The position numbers were made by a program, and so were the translations under genes. From positions 3,101,001 to 3,165,000 of the forward strand of contig CAUEEP010000732.1 in NCBI GenBank assembly GCA_958450365.1: a stretch of 64,000 nt of DNA, in the 5' to 3' direction. Below are positions 53,801 through 63,476 of the stretch, piece by piece. The number at the start of each line of letters is the position of its first letter. Positions within the stretch are counted from its first letter, which is position 1. Source of the DNA: Mesorhabditis belari. Taxonomy: Eukaryota > Nematoda > Chromadorea > Rhabditida > Rhabditidae. The notes beneath the pieces are model-generated. The model was not told the DNA's origin and did no database searches. It saw only the letters and a list, made by a program, of their open reading frames with translations.

Positions 53801-56800
53801 TTTATGTGAAAATATGCAATCTAGGCAAAGAAAGCAAAGAAATCAAAGGTACTCAAGCGTAAAGAAAACGAAAAAAAACCTAGCGAATGCTTTTATAATT
53901 CCATTTTCTTGAAAAAAAAATAGATGATGATGAAGCTATTGAAAGGAGGAATTCAATAAAAACAAAAAAAAACGCATGGAATAGAGCTTTTTGAGAGAAA
54001 TAGGTGAATCAGATTAGGGAAAAGTTGGGGAATTTATATGCAAATAGTGATTTATGGCCGCAATTTTTCAAAATTTTCACTTTTTCAATGTTTTCAAAGG
54101 TGAATTTGATAAAATTATGATTAATTATCAAATTATGAAAATAAAATTATGACTAATTATCAAATTATTAAAATAAAATTATCAAATTCATTCACGAAAA
54201 CCCGGCTTCGAATCACTAATATTATAAGTGACTGAAATGACTGAAAGTTTCGATTTTAATTTTTCTTGGGAGAGCCCTAGAGGCGAATCTAGATGGATCC
54301 AATCAAGAAACTTCTCTAAATTTCCCCAATTTTTGACTGTAAAATGATGATTTGGTAACTCTTTTTGCAGGTAAACATCTTTAGAACTAGCGTAACTCTC
54401 GAGGCAGATAGCTTGGTGAGTAACCAAGCGATCTTTCCAACTTTGCAATCTTTGATTACAATTAGAACCAGCCGTAACTCACCAAGCGATCTGCTTCGAG
54501 AGTTACGCTAGTTTTAAGCCTTTACTTTTTCTTTCACCAGCAACTTTCCAACTTTCCAACTTTGCAATCTTTCATTACAATTTTCATTCTAAAGTTTTAG
54601 CCTAATTTAGAGCTTACTGCTAGCGGTTATATTCTCTTTTTCGTTAAAGAGAATATAACCGCTAGCATCTAAAAGCTCTAAAGCTCTAAAGCTCTAAAGT
54701 AAGCTCTAAAGGCTTAGGCTAAAACTTTAGAATAAAAATTGTAATCAAAGATTGCAAAGTTGGTTATATTCTCTTTAACGAAAAGAGAATATAACCTCTA
54801 ATATATAATGATTTGGATTTGGATCTGTCTTCGCACTTAGCGCAGATCACAACCCGCTTCCACATTTACTGAGGCGAAGTGTAGTTGTCGTAGCCGATGA
54901 TACTCCGATGACCGGGCTGGGGCGCTCGGAGGGGAACTCCATGGGAGTCGAACCCACGACTAACCCGCGCCGACGTTGCTCAACTTGGCGGATCGGACGG
55001 GGTCGACCACAGACCCTTCCCCTTTCTGGGCCCCCAACCTCTAATATTGCATCTAAAAATCCAAAAAAGGAAGATTGGAAAGAAATTCTTGCTTTTTAAA
55101 AACCAAATGATATTTAAGATTCGGAAAATCGTGAGCTTTTTTTGAGGAGTTACGGTACCATACTTTAGCATTATGGTGTAGTACTAGTTGGAAAATAGAT
55201 TTAGTTACAATATAAAGACATTATTATCATTAAGACCATTAAAATTGAATCAAAATCTCAACCTCACTCCTCATTTGAGTGACACTGCGCGATTGATGAC
55301 CTTCATTCGTGAATTTTCTTGATGAGAAAGCCATTCAGAATTCAATCAAATCGAATTTTTCCGATTTTTTTCTTATCGCAAAGTTTTCTTGAAGGGGGAA
55401 ACGCTTATAATTTAGGGGTATTCAAAGGAAAAAATGATGATAAGAGATGAAAAGAAAAGAAAAGAAAAGAAAAGAAAAGAGAAAGAAGAGTTAGAGATGT
55501 TTAGGAAATCTTTTTTGAGGAAAAAAAAGGAAGAGGTCATCCGGAAAAATGAAAAGAAATCATTCAAGCATCAGCATTCATCAGACTTTTCCGATAGCTT
55601 GGTAGTAAAGTAGTAGCAGTAGCAAAGTATTGCACTTGAGTCCCATTTAGGTAGTGGAAATTTTGGGGAGAGTAAATTTTCGGTCATCAGCTTGAATCAC
55701 TTTCATTTTTCGACTTTTTTAAAGTTGCTGTGTTAGGTCAATTTATTCAAAAAAAAACATATGCCTTAATGCAAGTGGTTCTTGGATGTCTGCAGGGGTT
55801 TTTTTTGCAAAAAAACCCATAAGAGTCCCATCGAAAAGGGATTTGATTCGAGATGCATGCCGAAAAAAACTCTTTTTACTCTCTTGAACTCAAAGCTTCG
55901 ATCAGAGGCCTTTTTTTGGGGTAAATTTGCTTAAAAATTCGAGTTTTCCTTAAACAATCTTCAGTATTGAAGATTGATTGATGCGGGATATATAGTGCTG
56001 CGTTTAATGGATCTTTTTCGCTTTCTAAGACAATACATTAACCTAAGCTGAAAAATAACAATTAAACATAAAATCTACATAGATCAATCTACATAATTTT
56101 ACATAGAATAGAGGTACTGTAATATTTTTTTAATATTGGGTTGGTGAATTGAAAACTGCCGGCTATTGTCATATGTGACAGTTTGAGCACTTTCTTCAAA
56201 AGAAACCCATTTTGGTGTCAATGGAAAAGTTGTAGAAAATCAAAAATCAAGCTTATATCCAAATTTTCAGAACGATTCAAAAATTGGTTTTCAACAAATG
56301 CGAAATTTACAAATTTTCACAAAACTTGCATTTTTAAGCAAAACTACTAAGTGTATCTTTTTGGAAATTTGGCTATAAGCCTCATTTTTGATTCTCTACA
56401 ACTTTCTATTGACACCAAAATGGGTTTCTTTGAAGAAGGTGCTCAAACTGGGACATCCCCTCCATTTTTGAGTCTCACACTTGTCTCACACACAAACCAA
56501 AATCCTACTACGAAAGAGGAATCCGCAAATTGCCTGTAAAATGGGCAGAAGTCGTCAATAATAATGGAAATTATTTGGAATGAATTTATGGTTTTATGTT
56601 GAATAAATTTTAGTTCAAAGTCCCGCAGTTTTCAATTCACCAACCCAATAACTTTAGCAACCCTAACCGAGCAGTACAAAAATGCTATGCAAAAGATGCA
56701 AAAAGAACAGTTAAATTCTAGTTAAAATCTTCTTTTTTTTTTTCATCTTTTTCTGCATTAATAAGTTTTAAAATTTAATTAATTAGCATTCTTTTTATTA

Positions 56801-57848
56801 TTAATTAAATAATTTTTAGAGTTAATTAATATAAAAGTAGTGCATTTTGTACTTCATTATTGCAAATTCGTGCTTATCTTAGCTAACAAAAATTGGCACA
56901 TTTTTGCTAGCTAAGATTTTGTTTTCATTTTGTTTTCGAGAGCAGCAATGTCTAATGTCTAATGTAATGTCTAATGTAATGTCTAATGTTTAAAGCACGT
57001 TTAAAGTCTAATGAATCTAGTGAAGTCTAATGAATCTAGTGAAGTCTAATGAATCTAGTGAAGTCTAATGAATCTAGTGAAGTCTAATGAATCTAGTGAA
57101 GTCTAATGAATCTAGTGAAGTCTAATGAATCTAGTGAAGTCTAATGAATCTAGTGAAGTCTAATGAATCTAGTGAAGTCTAATGAATCTAGTGAAGTCTA
57201 ATGAATCTAGTGAAGTCTAATGAATCTAGTGAAGTCTAATGAATCTAGTGAAGTCTAATGAATCTAGTGAAGTCTAATGAATCTAGTGAAGTCTAATGAA
57301 TCTAGTGAAGTCTAATGAATCAAATCTCCATTGATTTGAAATAACTAAACGAAAAAAAACTATCAACTGGAGTTTCTTTTGAGAAAAATGATCCTTTTTA
57401 TAGAAAGAAACACTATAGAATGAGAAGATTTGATCACAAACCTTTCTCCTCACGGTTTTCGTCAATTCACTCCCATCCGGCGTCTCAATTCGATATGTCA
57501 TTATGCTCACACGCGCTCCGTCTGCTGAATCGACCTCTTCTTCCTGAAAATTCTCATTATATTATATACTTATTCAATATCTTCCTTTGATTTTGATAAA
57601 AATGAAAAGCTTAGCAATTTTTTAATTTTCTTTACTCACTTGTGTCATATCGATCAACCGTCCTCCCTCCAAATCCACCGGAATTTCGTCGTTAAAACCC
57701 CGTGGATGCATCGCGTTGTTGTGAAGCTAAAGAAGTTTTCGATTTCTTGAAATTTGAAAAGAAAAGCTACCTGTACGATGCTGGGCATTGTGCCCAGATT
57801 GCTCTCCAGAAACCACTCCCTCGATTGGGTTACTGAATGGGAAAACAT
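41866..57848 (-). CDS. exc-5: FGD/EXC-5-type RhoGEF (DH-PH-FYVE-like-PH), 27 exons, one apparent frameshift
   Basis: This is a guanine-nucleotide exchange factor for Cdc42/Rho GTPases that organises cortical actin and membranes. From ATG 57848 to TGA 41866-41868 I joined 27 exons, about 833 residues. The N-terminal third is unique (exons at 57771, 57640, 57442, 51160, 50587, 49862, 49676, 48187) with an acidic linker (46540-46634). The DH domain covers AAKELVDSEQRYVDKLRLLD, KLFSNISSLHTFHNTHLLPQ, CPVQRVMRYQLLLQEYKKHL and LKAAEHANETMRKL. PH1 contains RYLFLFNDLVLLG and CVELFADSRDVKEKWMRKLQ. The zinc finger has four Cys pairs (CAEC, CSKC, CDKC, CEAC) but lacks the R-K-HHCR motif of true FYVE domains. 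PH2 contains PFKRYFAVRNDFCLYSYES and ends KWMAVLDLAANA. Exon 44848-44992 is one base too long. The name exc-5 is by family resemblance. Confidence 0.87.
42228..42278. repeat. (TATCTATT)n microsatellite
   Basis: Short array in the intron before the penultimate exon of the FGD-type gene. Confidence 0.9.
43228..43420. repeat. 12-bp minisatellite CCATTAGCTTAT
   Basis: About 16 copies with CATCACC and CATCAGC variants, filling the intron between FGD exons 43486-43603 and 43110-43190. Confidence 0.93.
43812..43920. repeat. TACTTTGTGC foldback family, near-complete copy
   Basis: CCTTTCTGGCGCACTGAATTC and, inverted, TGCGCCAGAAAGGATGGGTT are separated by about 40 nt; the right end continues to GAGCGCAAAGTAC. 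It lies in the intron between PH1 exons of the FGD-type gene. Confidence 0.8.
44956..44962 (-). other. Homopolymer frameshift in the DH domain
   Basis: Seven A (seven T in the gene) occur where six would keep KKLAPFL and KMYSEYTNNY in one frame. The exon 44848-44992 is 145 nt, whereas the phases of its neighbours require a multiple of three. All three frames across the exon contain stops, and no alternative splice site inside the exon restores the conserved sequence. It could be a base-calling error, an allele, or a real loss-of-function change. Confidence 0.8.
45485..45655. repeat. 16-bp repeat CTCTATCTCTAAAGAT
   Basis: About 11 imperfect copies mixing CTCTATCT and CTAAAGAT halves, in an FGD intron. 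Confidence 0.93.
46678..47943 (-). mobile_element. Full-length mariner element, 1266 bp, in an FGD intron
   Basis: Ends TTAGGTTGTCCAGTTAT in inverted orientation, flanked by TA (46676-46677 and 47944-47945). The length is typical of mariner. It lies in the intron between FGD exons 48187-48271 and 46540-46634, in the same orientation as the gene. Confidence 0.93.
46785..47770 (-). pseudogene. Mariner transposase, frameshifted
   Basis: It starts at 47770 with the N-terminal helix-turn-helix region (CRRWFQRFREGNESLEDEDH, then DPRQTTREFAEIF and a WVPHLL block). A later frame (46861-47058) encodes DNARPHVAKIVQEKL and LPHPPYSPDISPSDYHLFRS, which carry the second and third catalytic Asp with mariner spacing. 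Between these parts the frame is broken at least twice (one break near 47400), and the C-terminal FFASKQ-like end is in a third frame. It is probably inactive but recent. Confidence 0.85.
48385..48480. repeat. Inverted repeat with ATATC core
   Basis: CAACAGTTCAACATTCTCCT and its complement, separated by ATATCACT repeats. It lies in an FGD intron or between its exons. Confidence 0.85.
48525..48866. mobile_element. Foldback MITE, about 340 bp
   Basis: The left arm begins AAAGAGAGAGCTTTCTGATT and the right arm is its complement. Arms of about 85-90 nt include ATTTAAAATAAATCAAGA. The middle is unrelated AT-rich sequence. Confidence 0.8.
49374..49589. mobile_element. TIR element with a 16-bp minisatellite core
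   Basis: Ends TACCGTAAATACTGTAATTG in inverted orientation. The core is about eight copies of ACTATTAGAGGGGGGT. The unit shares CTCTAATAGT (complement) with the array at 34168-34839. Confidence 0.87.
50095..50350. repeat. Duplicated segment with AAATCTAGCAC repeats
   Basis: TTGTTCTATAGCCAAAAACT and about 130 further nt (50205-50350) recur at 52508-52630, also in the FGD introns. The AAATCTAGCAC words are repeated on both sides (50100-50150, 50295-50335, 50430-50500). Confidence 0.75.
50883..50985. repeat. 12-bp repeat ATTAACAGTTAAC
   Basis: About 8 copies; the unit is itself near-palindromic (GTTAAC). FGD intron. Confidence 0.9.
51480..51615. repeat. 18-bp repeat GAAATTGAAGGAAATTAA
   Basis: About 7 imperfect copies in an FGD intron. 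Confidence 0.88.
51663..51788. repeat. TACTTTGTGC foldback family, complete copy
   Basis: TATACTTTGTGCGCAAAAAC at the left and GTTTTTACTC...ACAAAGTATA at the right, with AGCGCACTT/AGTGCGCTAGAT inside. About 126 bp. Confidence 0.8.
51825..52210. repeat. (GGAAT)n-type satellite
   Basis: About 75 units of GGAAT with regular CGAAT variants, then AATCG/AAATA-rich decay to the right. FGD intron. Confidence 0.95.
53255..53565. repeat. 12-bp minisatellite GAACAAGTTTGT
   Basis: About 25 copies alternating TTTGTG, TTTGCG and TTTACG variants. FGD intron. Confidence 0.94.
54384..54790. repeat. Nested inverted repeats
   Basis: First pair: CTAGCGTAACTCTCGAGGCA (54387) against its complement (54490-54515). 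Second pair: CTAGCGGTTATATTCTCTTT against its complement around 54621-54668. Third pair: blocks around GCAATCTTTCATTACAATTT with the inverse near 54735-54765. Together they can fold into a multi-stem structure of 400 nt. Confidence 0.8.
54895..55022 (-). pseudogene. 5S rRNA-related sequence
   Basis: The minus strand contains CCCCGTCCGATCCGCCAAGT followed by TGAGCAACGTCGG and GGGTTAGTCGTGGG, which match the loop A/helix III and TTAGT region (internal promoter) of nematode 5S rRNA, and ends with CATCGGCTACGACAAC. The 5' part is about 20 nt short and a block near GTTCGACTCCCATGG departs from 5S. It is GC-rich in an AT-rich intron. A divergent 5S pseudogene or a 5S-derived short element is likely. 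Confidence 0.5.
55023..56135. other. Part of the large third FGD intron without recognised content
   Basis: The third FGD intron (51230-57441) is more than 6 kb. This part is AT-rich with an AAAGAAAAG run (55448-55485). An ATG-led stretch on the minus strand near 55337 (MAFSSRKFTNEGHQSRSV) could be an alternative exon but its phase does not fit. Confidence 0.4.
56136..56648. mobile_element. Mariner-derived MITE M3, copy 3 (513 bp)
   Basis: TA-flanked, ends TTGGGTTGGTGAATTG. It retains the transposase tail GIRKLPVKWAEVVNNNGNYL and a stop near 56517-56580. Same structure as 31027-31548. Confidence 0.9.
56999..57320. repeat. 19-bp minisatellite TCTAGTGAAGTCTAATGAA
   Basis: About 16 nearly identical copies, in the FGD intron just downstream of exon 57442-57543. 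Confidence 0.95.
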
Positions 57849-58888
57849 TTTAAATCAATCTAATTACTGAAGAAAATCAATATCTAATCAATCAAAATCA
57901 TAACAATAATTCAAATTTCGTCAAAACTTTAGCTCATTCAGCTTATTATTAAAGAATAAAGGTGTTTTTTAGATTTCGGGGAAAAAAACGGAGATTTTTG
58001 TGTTTCGGTGAAGAAATTCAAGAGGGTTTTGCCAATCCTGAGTACACAGAGACTTTTTGATGAAATAAATGAAAGGGAAAGAGATTTCTCTGGATATTGA
58101 GAAGTGGGTAAAGAAAAGGAAATCATGAAGTAAAAGAATCGAAAATGATACCAGAACACTTGAATTTGTTAACTTTTTTTTGATGGGAGAATGCGAATCG
58201 GACTATCAATTTGTGGCTTGGGCTAGGACTAGTGTACTAGATCTCAGGATTTCGATGGGAGCACCTATCTATTGGGAGCACCTATCTATTGGGAGCACCT
58301 ATCTTTCTAGGACTGGTGTACTAGATCTCAGGATTTCAATGGGAGCACCTATCTATCTGGAGGATATGCCAGACGGCGAGCGATTACGCGGTCGAACAAA
58401 GAACCTCTCAGCAGTTAAAGTAAAATTTCCAAAGTTCTCCAGAATCTCCAAGCAGTCAAAAACATTGAGAAATTGAAAACCCAATAAATTTGGGTGGGAG
58501 ACATAGTTGAAAGCATTGATAAGTGGACACGTCAATGGGTAGAAAAGAAAGAAATCTGCGTGTGTTTGTCTCTCTAAAAGAATACAAAGATAAGCAGCAG
58601 TCACCTTTTCTAAAAAAAAAGACTTCTATCTTCTCTAAAAACCAGAATTTTCCCATATTAGCTCATTTCCGGATCCCAAAAATGCGATAGGAATTAGTCA
58701 TTGCACAAAATATTGGAAAAATTTTGTTTTGGCTTGATCATCGAATTTTTAGATATGAAAAGTGAATATTTGAGACGATTAGCTAAATTTAAAAGCAACT
58801 TTACGCCATTTAGATGTATTTTTTTGCTGAAAAAAGAGTAAACACGTCCTTTCTGGCGCACTTAAACTCCCATTTTTCTTGTACAGCT
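57849..58888. other. Upstream of the FGD gene; repeat fragments, no gene seen
   Basis: Holds a local duplication of GTGTACTAGATCTCAGGATT (58225-58345), two or three copies of GGGAGCACCTATCTATTG, and a short fragment of repeat D (58365-58400, GCCAGACGGCGAGCGATTAC). No promoter motif is obvious upstream of the FGD ATG. Confidence 0.5.
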
Positions 58889-59025
58889 AAGGCTTAGGCT
58901 TAGGCTTAGGCTTGGACTTAGGCTTGGACTTAGTGCGTAGGCTAGCGGCTAGCGCCTAGCACTAAGTCTATTTGGGTTTGGGCTGAACCCCCCATTTTCT
59001 GGTTAGGCTTAGGCTTAGGCTTAGG
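58889..59025 (+). repeat. Interstitial telomere-like TTAGGC tracts
   Basis: Two short runs of the nematode telomere unit: GGCTTAGGCTTAGGCTTAGG near 58890-58912 and TTAGGCTTAGGCTTAGGC near 59003-59022, in the same orientation, separated by about 90 nt with degenerate TTAGGCTTGGAC units. No subtelomeric gene family is evident. Confidence 0.85.
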
Positions 59026-59049
59026 TTTCTATCTCAATTGATCGAAAAA

Positions 59050-59210
59050 CATTGAGTGCGTTAGAAAGGTTGTGTTTACAATTGAAAGCACAAAGTACGC
59101 CATCAATCTTGAATTTCCTGTTGTACTGGGTTTTTAGTAAAGAACTGGGTTCTTAAAAATGGAGATTGAGTACGCGAGAAATGGTGTGTTTACGTTTGAA
59201 GCGTAAAGAA
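59050..59210. repeat. TACTTTGTGC foldback family, two half copies
   Basis: GAGTGCGTTAGAAAGGTTGTG...AAAGCACAAAGTACG (59055-59100) and a diverged second copy (59168-59215). Confidence 0.7.
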
Positions 59211-59894
59211 CCAAGAAGACAAAGCTGATTAACAATTGAAGGGTGTAAACTCAAACAAGCTGGCATAATCGAATCAAGAACAAATGTAGAGCTCAAGAAA
59301 AGAATATTGAATAAAGTGTTAATAAGAAAATGATGTTTAATTGGTTTATTTAGAGATTTTGGAGTTATCTTAACTCCGAAATAGACTAAAAAAGAAAGAC
59401 CCGGTCACCAATTGATACGCTTTCTGAATAAATAAGATTGAGTCATCAAAGAAAGCGGAAAAGAAAAAGAGAAAACCGATAAGCCAAATGATACGCCCTG
59501 ATCGTAAAAGTAAAAGTAAAACTCTATTTCTTTCATTTTTTTTTTGAACTTTTGAAAATTTCTCTTAGAGAACTCCGCCCACGGGGCTTCTGCAAAAAGA
59601 AGTTGAAGAAAACAAACAGAAATTTCTAGAAATGAAAGTTTTCGGCTTATCCGAGGGTTTTATGTAGAAAAAAACAGACTGACAAAGTTTTAAAGTCTTA
59701 GATTTAAAGCTGAACATCAAAGGGATTTTGACACGCCTTCGTCTAACGCTAGATCACTGATCAAATGTCTTTTTGATTTAATTCTAATCATTTATCTTTT
59801 CGGTATTTTAAATAATAGATGAAGAACTTTTTTTCTTTAGTTAATATCTTTTTTAATTTACAAAAGAAAGATACTCTTTTTCTTTTCCCTATTT

Positions 59895-60200
59895 AAGCAA
59901 GTCAGCAAGTCAGCAAAGCAAGCAAGCAAGCCAGCAAAGCAAGCAAGGTAGCTAAGCAAGCAAGTCAACAAAGCAAGCAAGCCAGCAAAGCAAGCAAGGT
60001 AGCAAAGCAAGCAAGGTAGCTAAGCAAGCAAGCCAGCAAAGCAAGCAAGATAGCTAAGCAAGCAAGCCAACAAAGCAAGCAAGATAGCTAAACAAGCAAG
60101 GTAGCTAAACAAGCAAGATAGCTAAACAAGCAAGGTAGCAAAGCAAGCAAGGTAGCTAAGCAAGCAAAGCAAGCGATCCAGCAAAGCAAGCAAGCATCTT
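59895..60200. repeat. AAGCAAGC-type minisatellite
   Basis: Units such as AAGCAAGCAAGGTAGCT alternate with AAGCAAGCAAGCCAGCA; about 20 units. Confidence 0.92.
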
Positions 60201-60254
60201 CAGAACAAAAATCTTCTAACTTACAATCTAACTTTCAAAGGATTCAAGATATTT

Positions 60255-60350
60255 AGAATCTTTCTGGCACACTTAATTCTTCAATTTCTCGAAAGTGGAA
60301 AATTAAGTGCACAAGAAAGAATGTGTTTCAAATTTTACAGCAATAAAGTA
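60255..60350. repeat. TACTTTGTGC foldback family, copy
   Basis: TCTTTCTGGCACACTTAATT and its inverse AATTAAGTGCACAAGAAAGA are separated by 25 nt; the right side continues to AATAAAGTAC. Confidence 0.75.
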
Positions 60351-61608
60351 CATCAAGTTTTGACACAGACAATCTGCTTCCAAAAAGAAATTTCAGTCAA
60401 AAATGTCTGCTTTCAAAAGAAATTTCAATCAAATTTCGAATTCTTAAACATTTTTAAAGCTTTCAGAATAGAATTTGAGAAGAAAAACGTGAATGTAAAA
60501 AGAATTCAGCTGTAGATTGTGTTCGCGAAGGGGAAAAGCAAAGAAAAAGATGGATAAAAAGAAGAATCGGAATGTGGTTCCCAAGGAAAAAAAAAAAAGA
60601 GAGCCACAGGTGGCTACCAATTAGACATTTTTTTTGAGGCGAAGAGGAAAGCTTCTCCATTTTTGGGCCTCTTTATCGAAGAAATCCCTAGAGACCCATC
60701 AGCATCCAGTGAATTCAAAAAAATAGCTGGATATCTGGAGATTAGACAATTTGCAAATGATCAAATGATCATGTGAGTCTAGAGGCAAATGAGCTTCAGT
60801 TTCAGGAAGTTTAATGAACTTTTTGGAGTTGCAAAGTGTTTTATTTCATTGCGAACGCAGCAGGATACTGGCTAATTGCAAAATTTTTATAGAATTTTAA
60901 TCTTTAATAGTTGTTGATACTGAAATTCATTGACTCTTGAAACAATAAGACAATAGTGACAGTTCAATGCACAATAGTGAATCTGGGTACTATTTTTGGA
61001 TTGATTTTCCCTTCTTTCTTGCTTCCTTTCTTTCTTTCCCTTGTCTTTCTTCCTTTCTTTCTTTCTCTTGTCTTTCTTTCTTTCTCTTGGCAAGTTAAGG
61101 TATCAAATAGCTCAATGATAGATGATCAATAGCTGCAATTGCCTGGAAAGCAGGGTTCAATGAGGGCTCAATCTTCGGGAATCTACTTTATCTTGCCAAT
61201 TCCTTCACTTCTTTAATCAAATCTAACGCTTTAAGTGGTTGTGTTGGTCATTTTCTTTTCATTTATGGTAAACAAATAAGCTAATTAATTGGCAATAGTT
61301 TCAATAAGTTTTTGATAAATCTAGTTCATGATTTGCTACTTTTTTTGCACGCACAGCATAATATCAAAAGTGAGTACACTTGAAAATCAAATAAAAGCTG
61401 CACTACAAACTTGCAACAAGTTGAAAAGACTCAAAAAAAATTGCATAAACTTACTTAGAAAGCTGGATTTTACAGAATCCGAAAAAATAAAGCACAATAA
61501 TTGAAAACATTGATTTGAAGAAAGGCAATAAACAATTTGAAAAAAAATGCTTGGATTTAATTTCTTTTATCATTTGTGAATCTATTTTATATTCTTATAT
61601 ATATATGT
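60351..61608. other. No gene recognised
   Basis: AT-rich; a CTTTCTTT-rich run at 61010-61090. No splice-bounded coding pattern was found. Confidence 0.4.
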
Positions 61609-62058
61609 TGTGTCCGATTTAGATTTCCGTCCGATTTAGATTCAATCTAAATCGGACGTCCGATTTAGATTACAGTCTATATCGGACGTCCGATACAGAT
61701 CGAACAATAATAAACGTGCTTAATATATGTTCTTAAGCGTTTTTTGCAATTTTCTGCGCTTTTCAAAGAACATATGTTAAGCACGTTTATTATTGTTCGA
61801 TCTGTATCGGACGTCCGATATAGACTGTAATCAATAAAAGACCTTTGAAAAATGCAGAAAACTACAGAAAACGCTTAAGAATATATATTAAGCATGTTTA
61901 TATTATTGTTCAATCTATATAAGATTTAGATTGAATCTAAATCGAACGTCCGATATAGACTGTAATCTAAATCGGACGTCCGCGATAAGTTCAATCTAAA
62001 TCGGACGTCCGATTTAGATTGAATCTAAATCGGACGGAAATCTAAATCGGACACAACA
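61609..62058. mobile_element. Palindrome-rich TIR element built on GGACGTCC
   Basis: Ends GTTGTGTCCGATTTAGATTT in inverted orientation. Within it ATCTAAATCGGACGTCCGAT, itself a near-perfect palindrome, occurs in several versions, and a second large inverted repeat (GAACAATAATAAACGTGCTT) sits in the centre. The element therefore has palindromes at three scales. No ORF. Confidence 0.82.
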
Positions 62059-62067
62059 TATATATGC

Positions 62068-62335
62068 TTTATTCAGGAAGTGAATAGAAGCGAACCAGAT
62101 AATCATAACCGCCTATAACATATTGCTGACCGAATAGGAGTCTTGTAGCCGTAGCCATGTAGCCGACCGGACAAGAGTCTTGTCTCTTAGTCGGGTTAAG
62201 GTTAACGGTTCGATCCCGGCGGCTAGAAAGATTGGTTCTTTTCCCATTATTATAATATTATATATATATGCTTTATTCATGGGCGAATAGAAGCGAACCA
62301 GATAATCATAACCGCCTATAACATATTGCTAAAAT
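62068..62335 (+). tRNA. tRNA-like sequence between 65-nt direct repeats
   Basis: TAGCCGACCGG...GGTTCGATCCCGGCGGCTA (about 62160-62226) has a B box and ends that pair (TAGCCG/CGGCTA), followed by GATTGGTTCTTTT. It is flanked by direct copies of a segment with GAATAGAAGCGAACCAGATA (62085 and 62285). The anticodon arm is irregular, so a pseudo-tRNA or tRNA-headed short element is likely. Confidence 0.45.
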
Positions 62336-63476
62336 ACTTTCACAAAAAAAAAAGAGAGAAAACTAAAAATAGTACAGTAACACTACAGTTAGGAAACACA
62401 GGTAAAAAAAGATTAACGAATAGGGCAGATTTGACATGGAAATAAGATCTAATTCTTATAAGATCTCTCTTATAGATCTTATCAGAAAGTTTTTTCTTTT
62501 TAGTAAAGAAAATCGCAAAAAAAATGTCAACAATGCTGAAATCATTCAAAAAAAAACCAGATTACACAAATCCCAGAGAATTTGGGTAATTCTAGTCAAA
62601 CAAAGCCATGCAGGATAGGTAATTTTTGGGGGTTTTTTTTTTTTAAAGAAAGCCCTTAGTTCCCACGTGAAAGGGTCGATTCGGCAAAAAAAAAAAATTG
62701 CAAGAGAAAAACGAGTGACCGAATCTTCGCGAAAAAAAAACGTCAGAATCGGTGATTTGACCCGTTTTCTTTTCGAGAAATCCCTTTTCAAATGAATTTT
62801 TTGTTTTGTTTCTTCTGACCTTTGAAATCAATGCAAAAATAATTGTTTTCTTTGAAGAAAAGCTTGAATTTTTTCAAATTTTCCAAAGCTCAAAGAATAT
62901 TTGTGAGCTGGGTAATTAGGATTTGAAAGATTTAAAGAAAAAAAATAAATCTTGTTAACAATTTTGCAAAAGGTTTTGTTTCCATTTGATGTTCCATTCA
63001 AAAGATGCTGTTTCCATGTTGCTTTCCACGGTGTTTCCATTTGATATTCCATTCAAAAGGTGTTGTTTCCATTCTATGTTGCTTTCCACGATGTTTCCAT
63101 TTATTTTTGAGAAAATAAATAAAATTCGTTATTTTGAAAATATTTGATAGAGTAAATTGGGGAAAAAAAGTTGTATTTTGCCTTAGTTAACGCAAAAAAA
63201 ATACCAAAACCCGTTTGAATTTTGAATTTCGTCAAAAAATGTCAATAGACACTAAAAAATAAAGCAAAATTTAATCAAATAAATCAATAAAATAGAATAT
63301 TTAGGAAAAAAAATCTTTGTAAATCAACAAATAAACCTTTAAAATTTGCAAAGAAAGGGGAAAGATTTGAGAAAAAAAACAATGGATTGGTTTGGATGAG
63401 TGGACAGGGGGAAATGGGTACACCCACTCCTCTTCAAAAAAAAAACAAGTATTGATTTTAAAACCTATCTCAAATG
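62336..63476. other. No gene recognised
   Basis: AT-rich, many A and T runs, a local duplication of TTGTTTCCATT...GCTTTCCACG near 63005-63100. No coding evidence. Confidence 0.4.

Noticed and set aside
55265..55340. Possible FGD exon starting MAFSSRKFTNEG
   Set aside because: Its donor and acceptor phases do not connect exon 57442-57543 to the next exon; 51160-51229 does so exactly.
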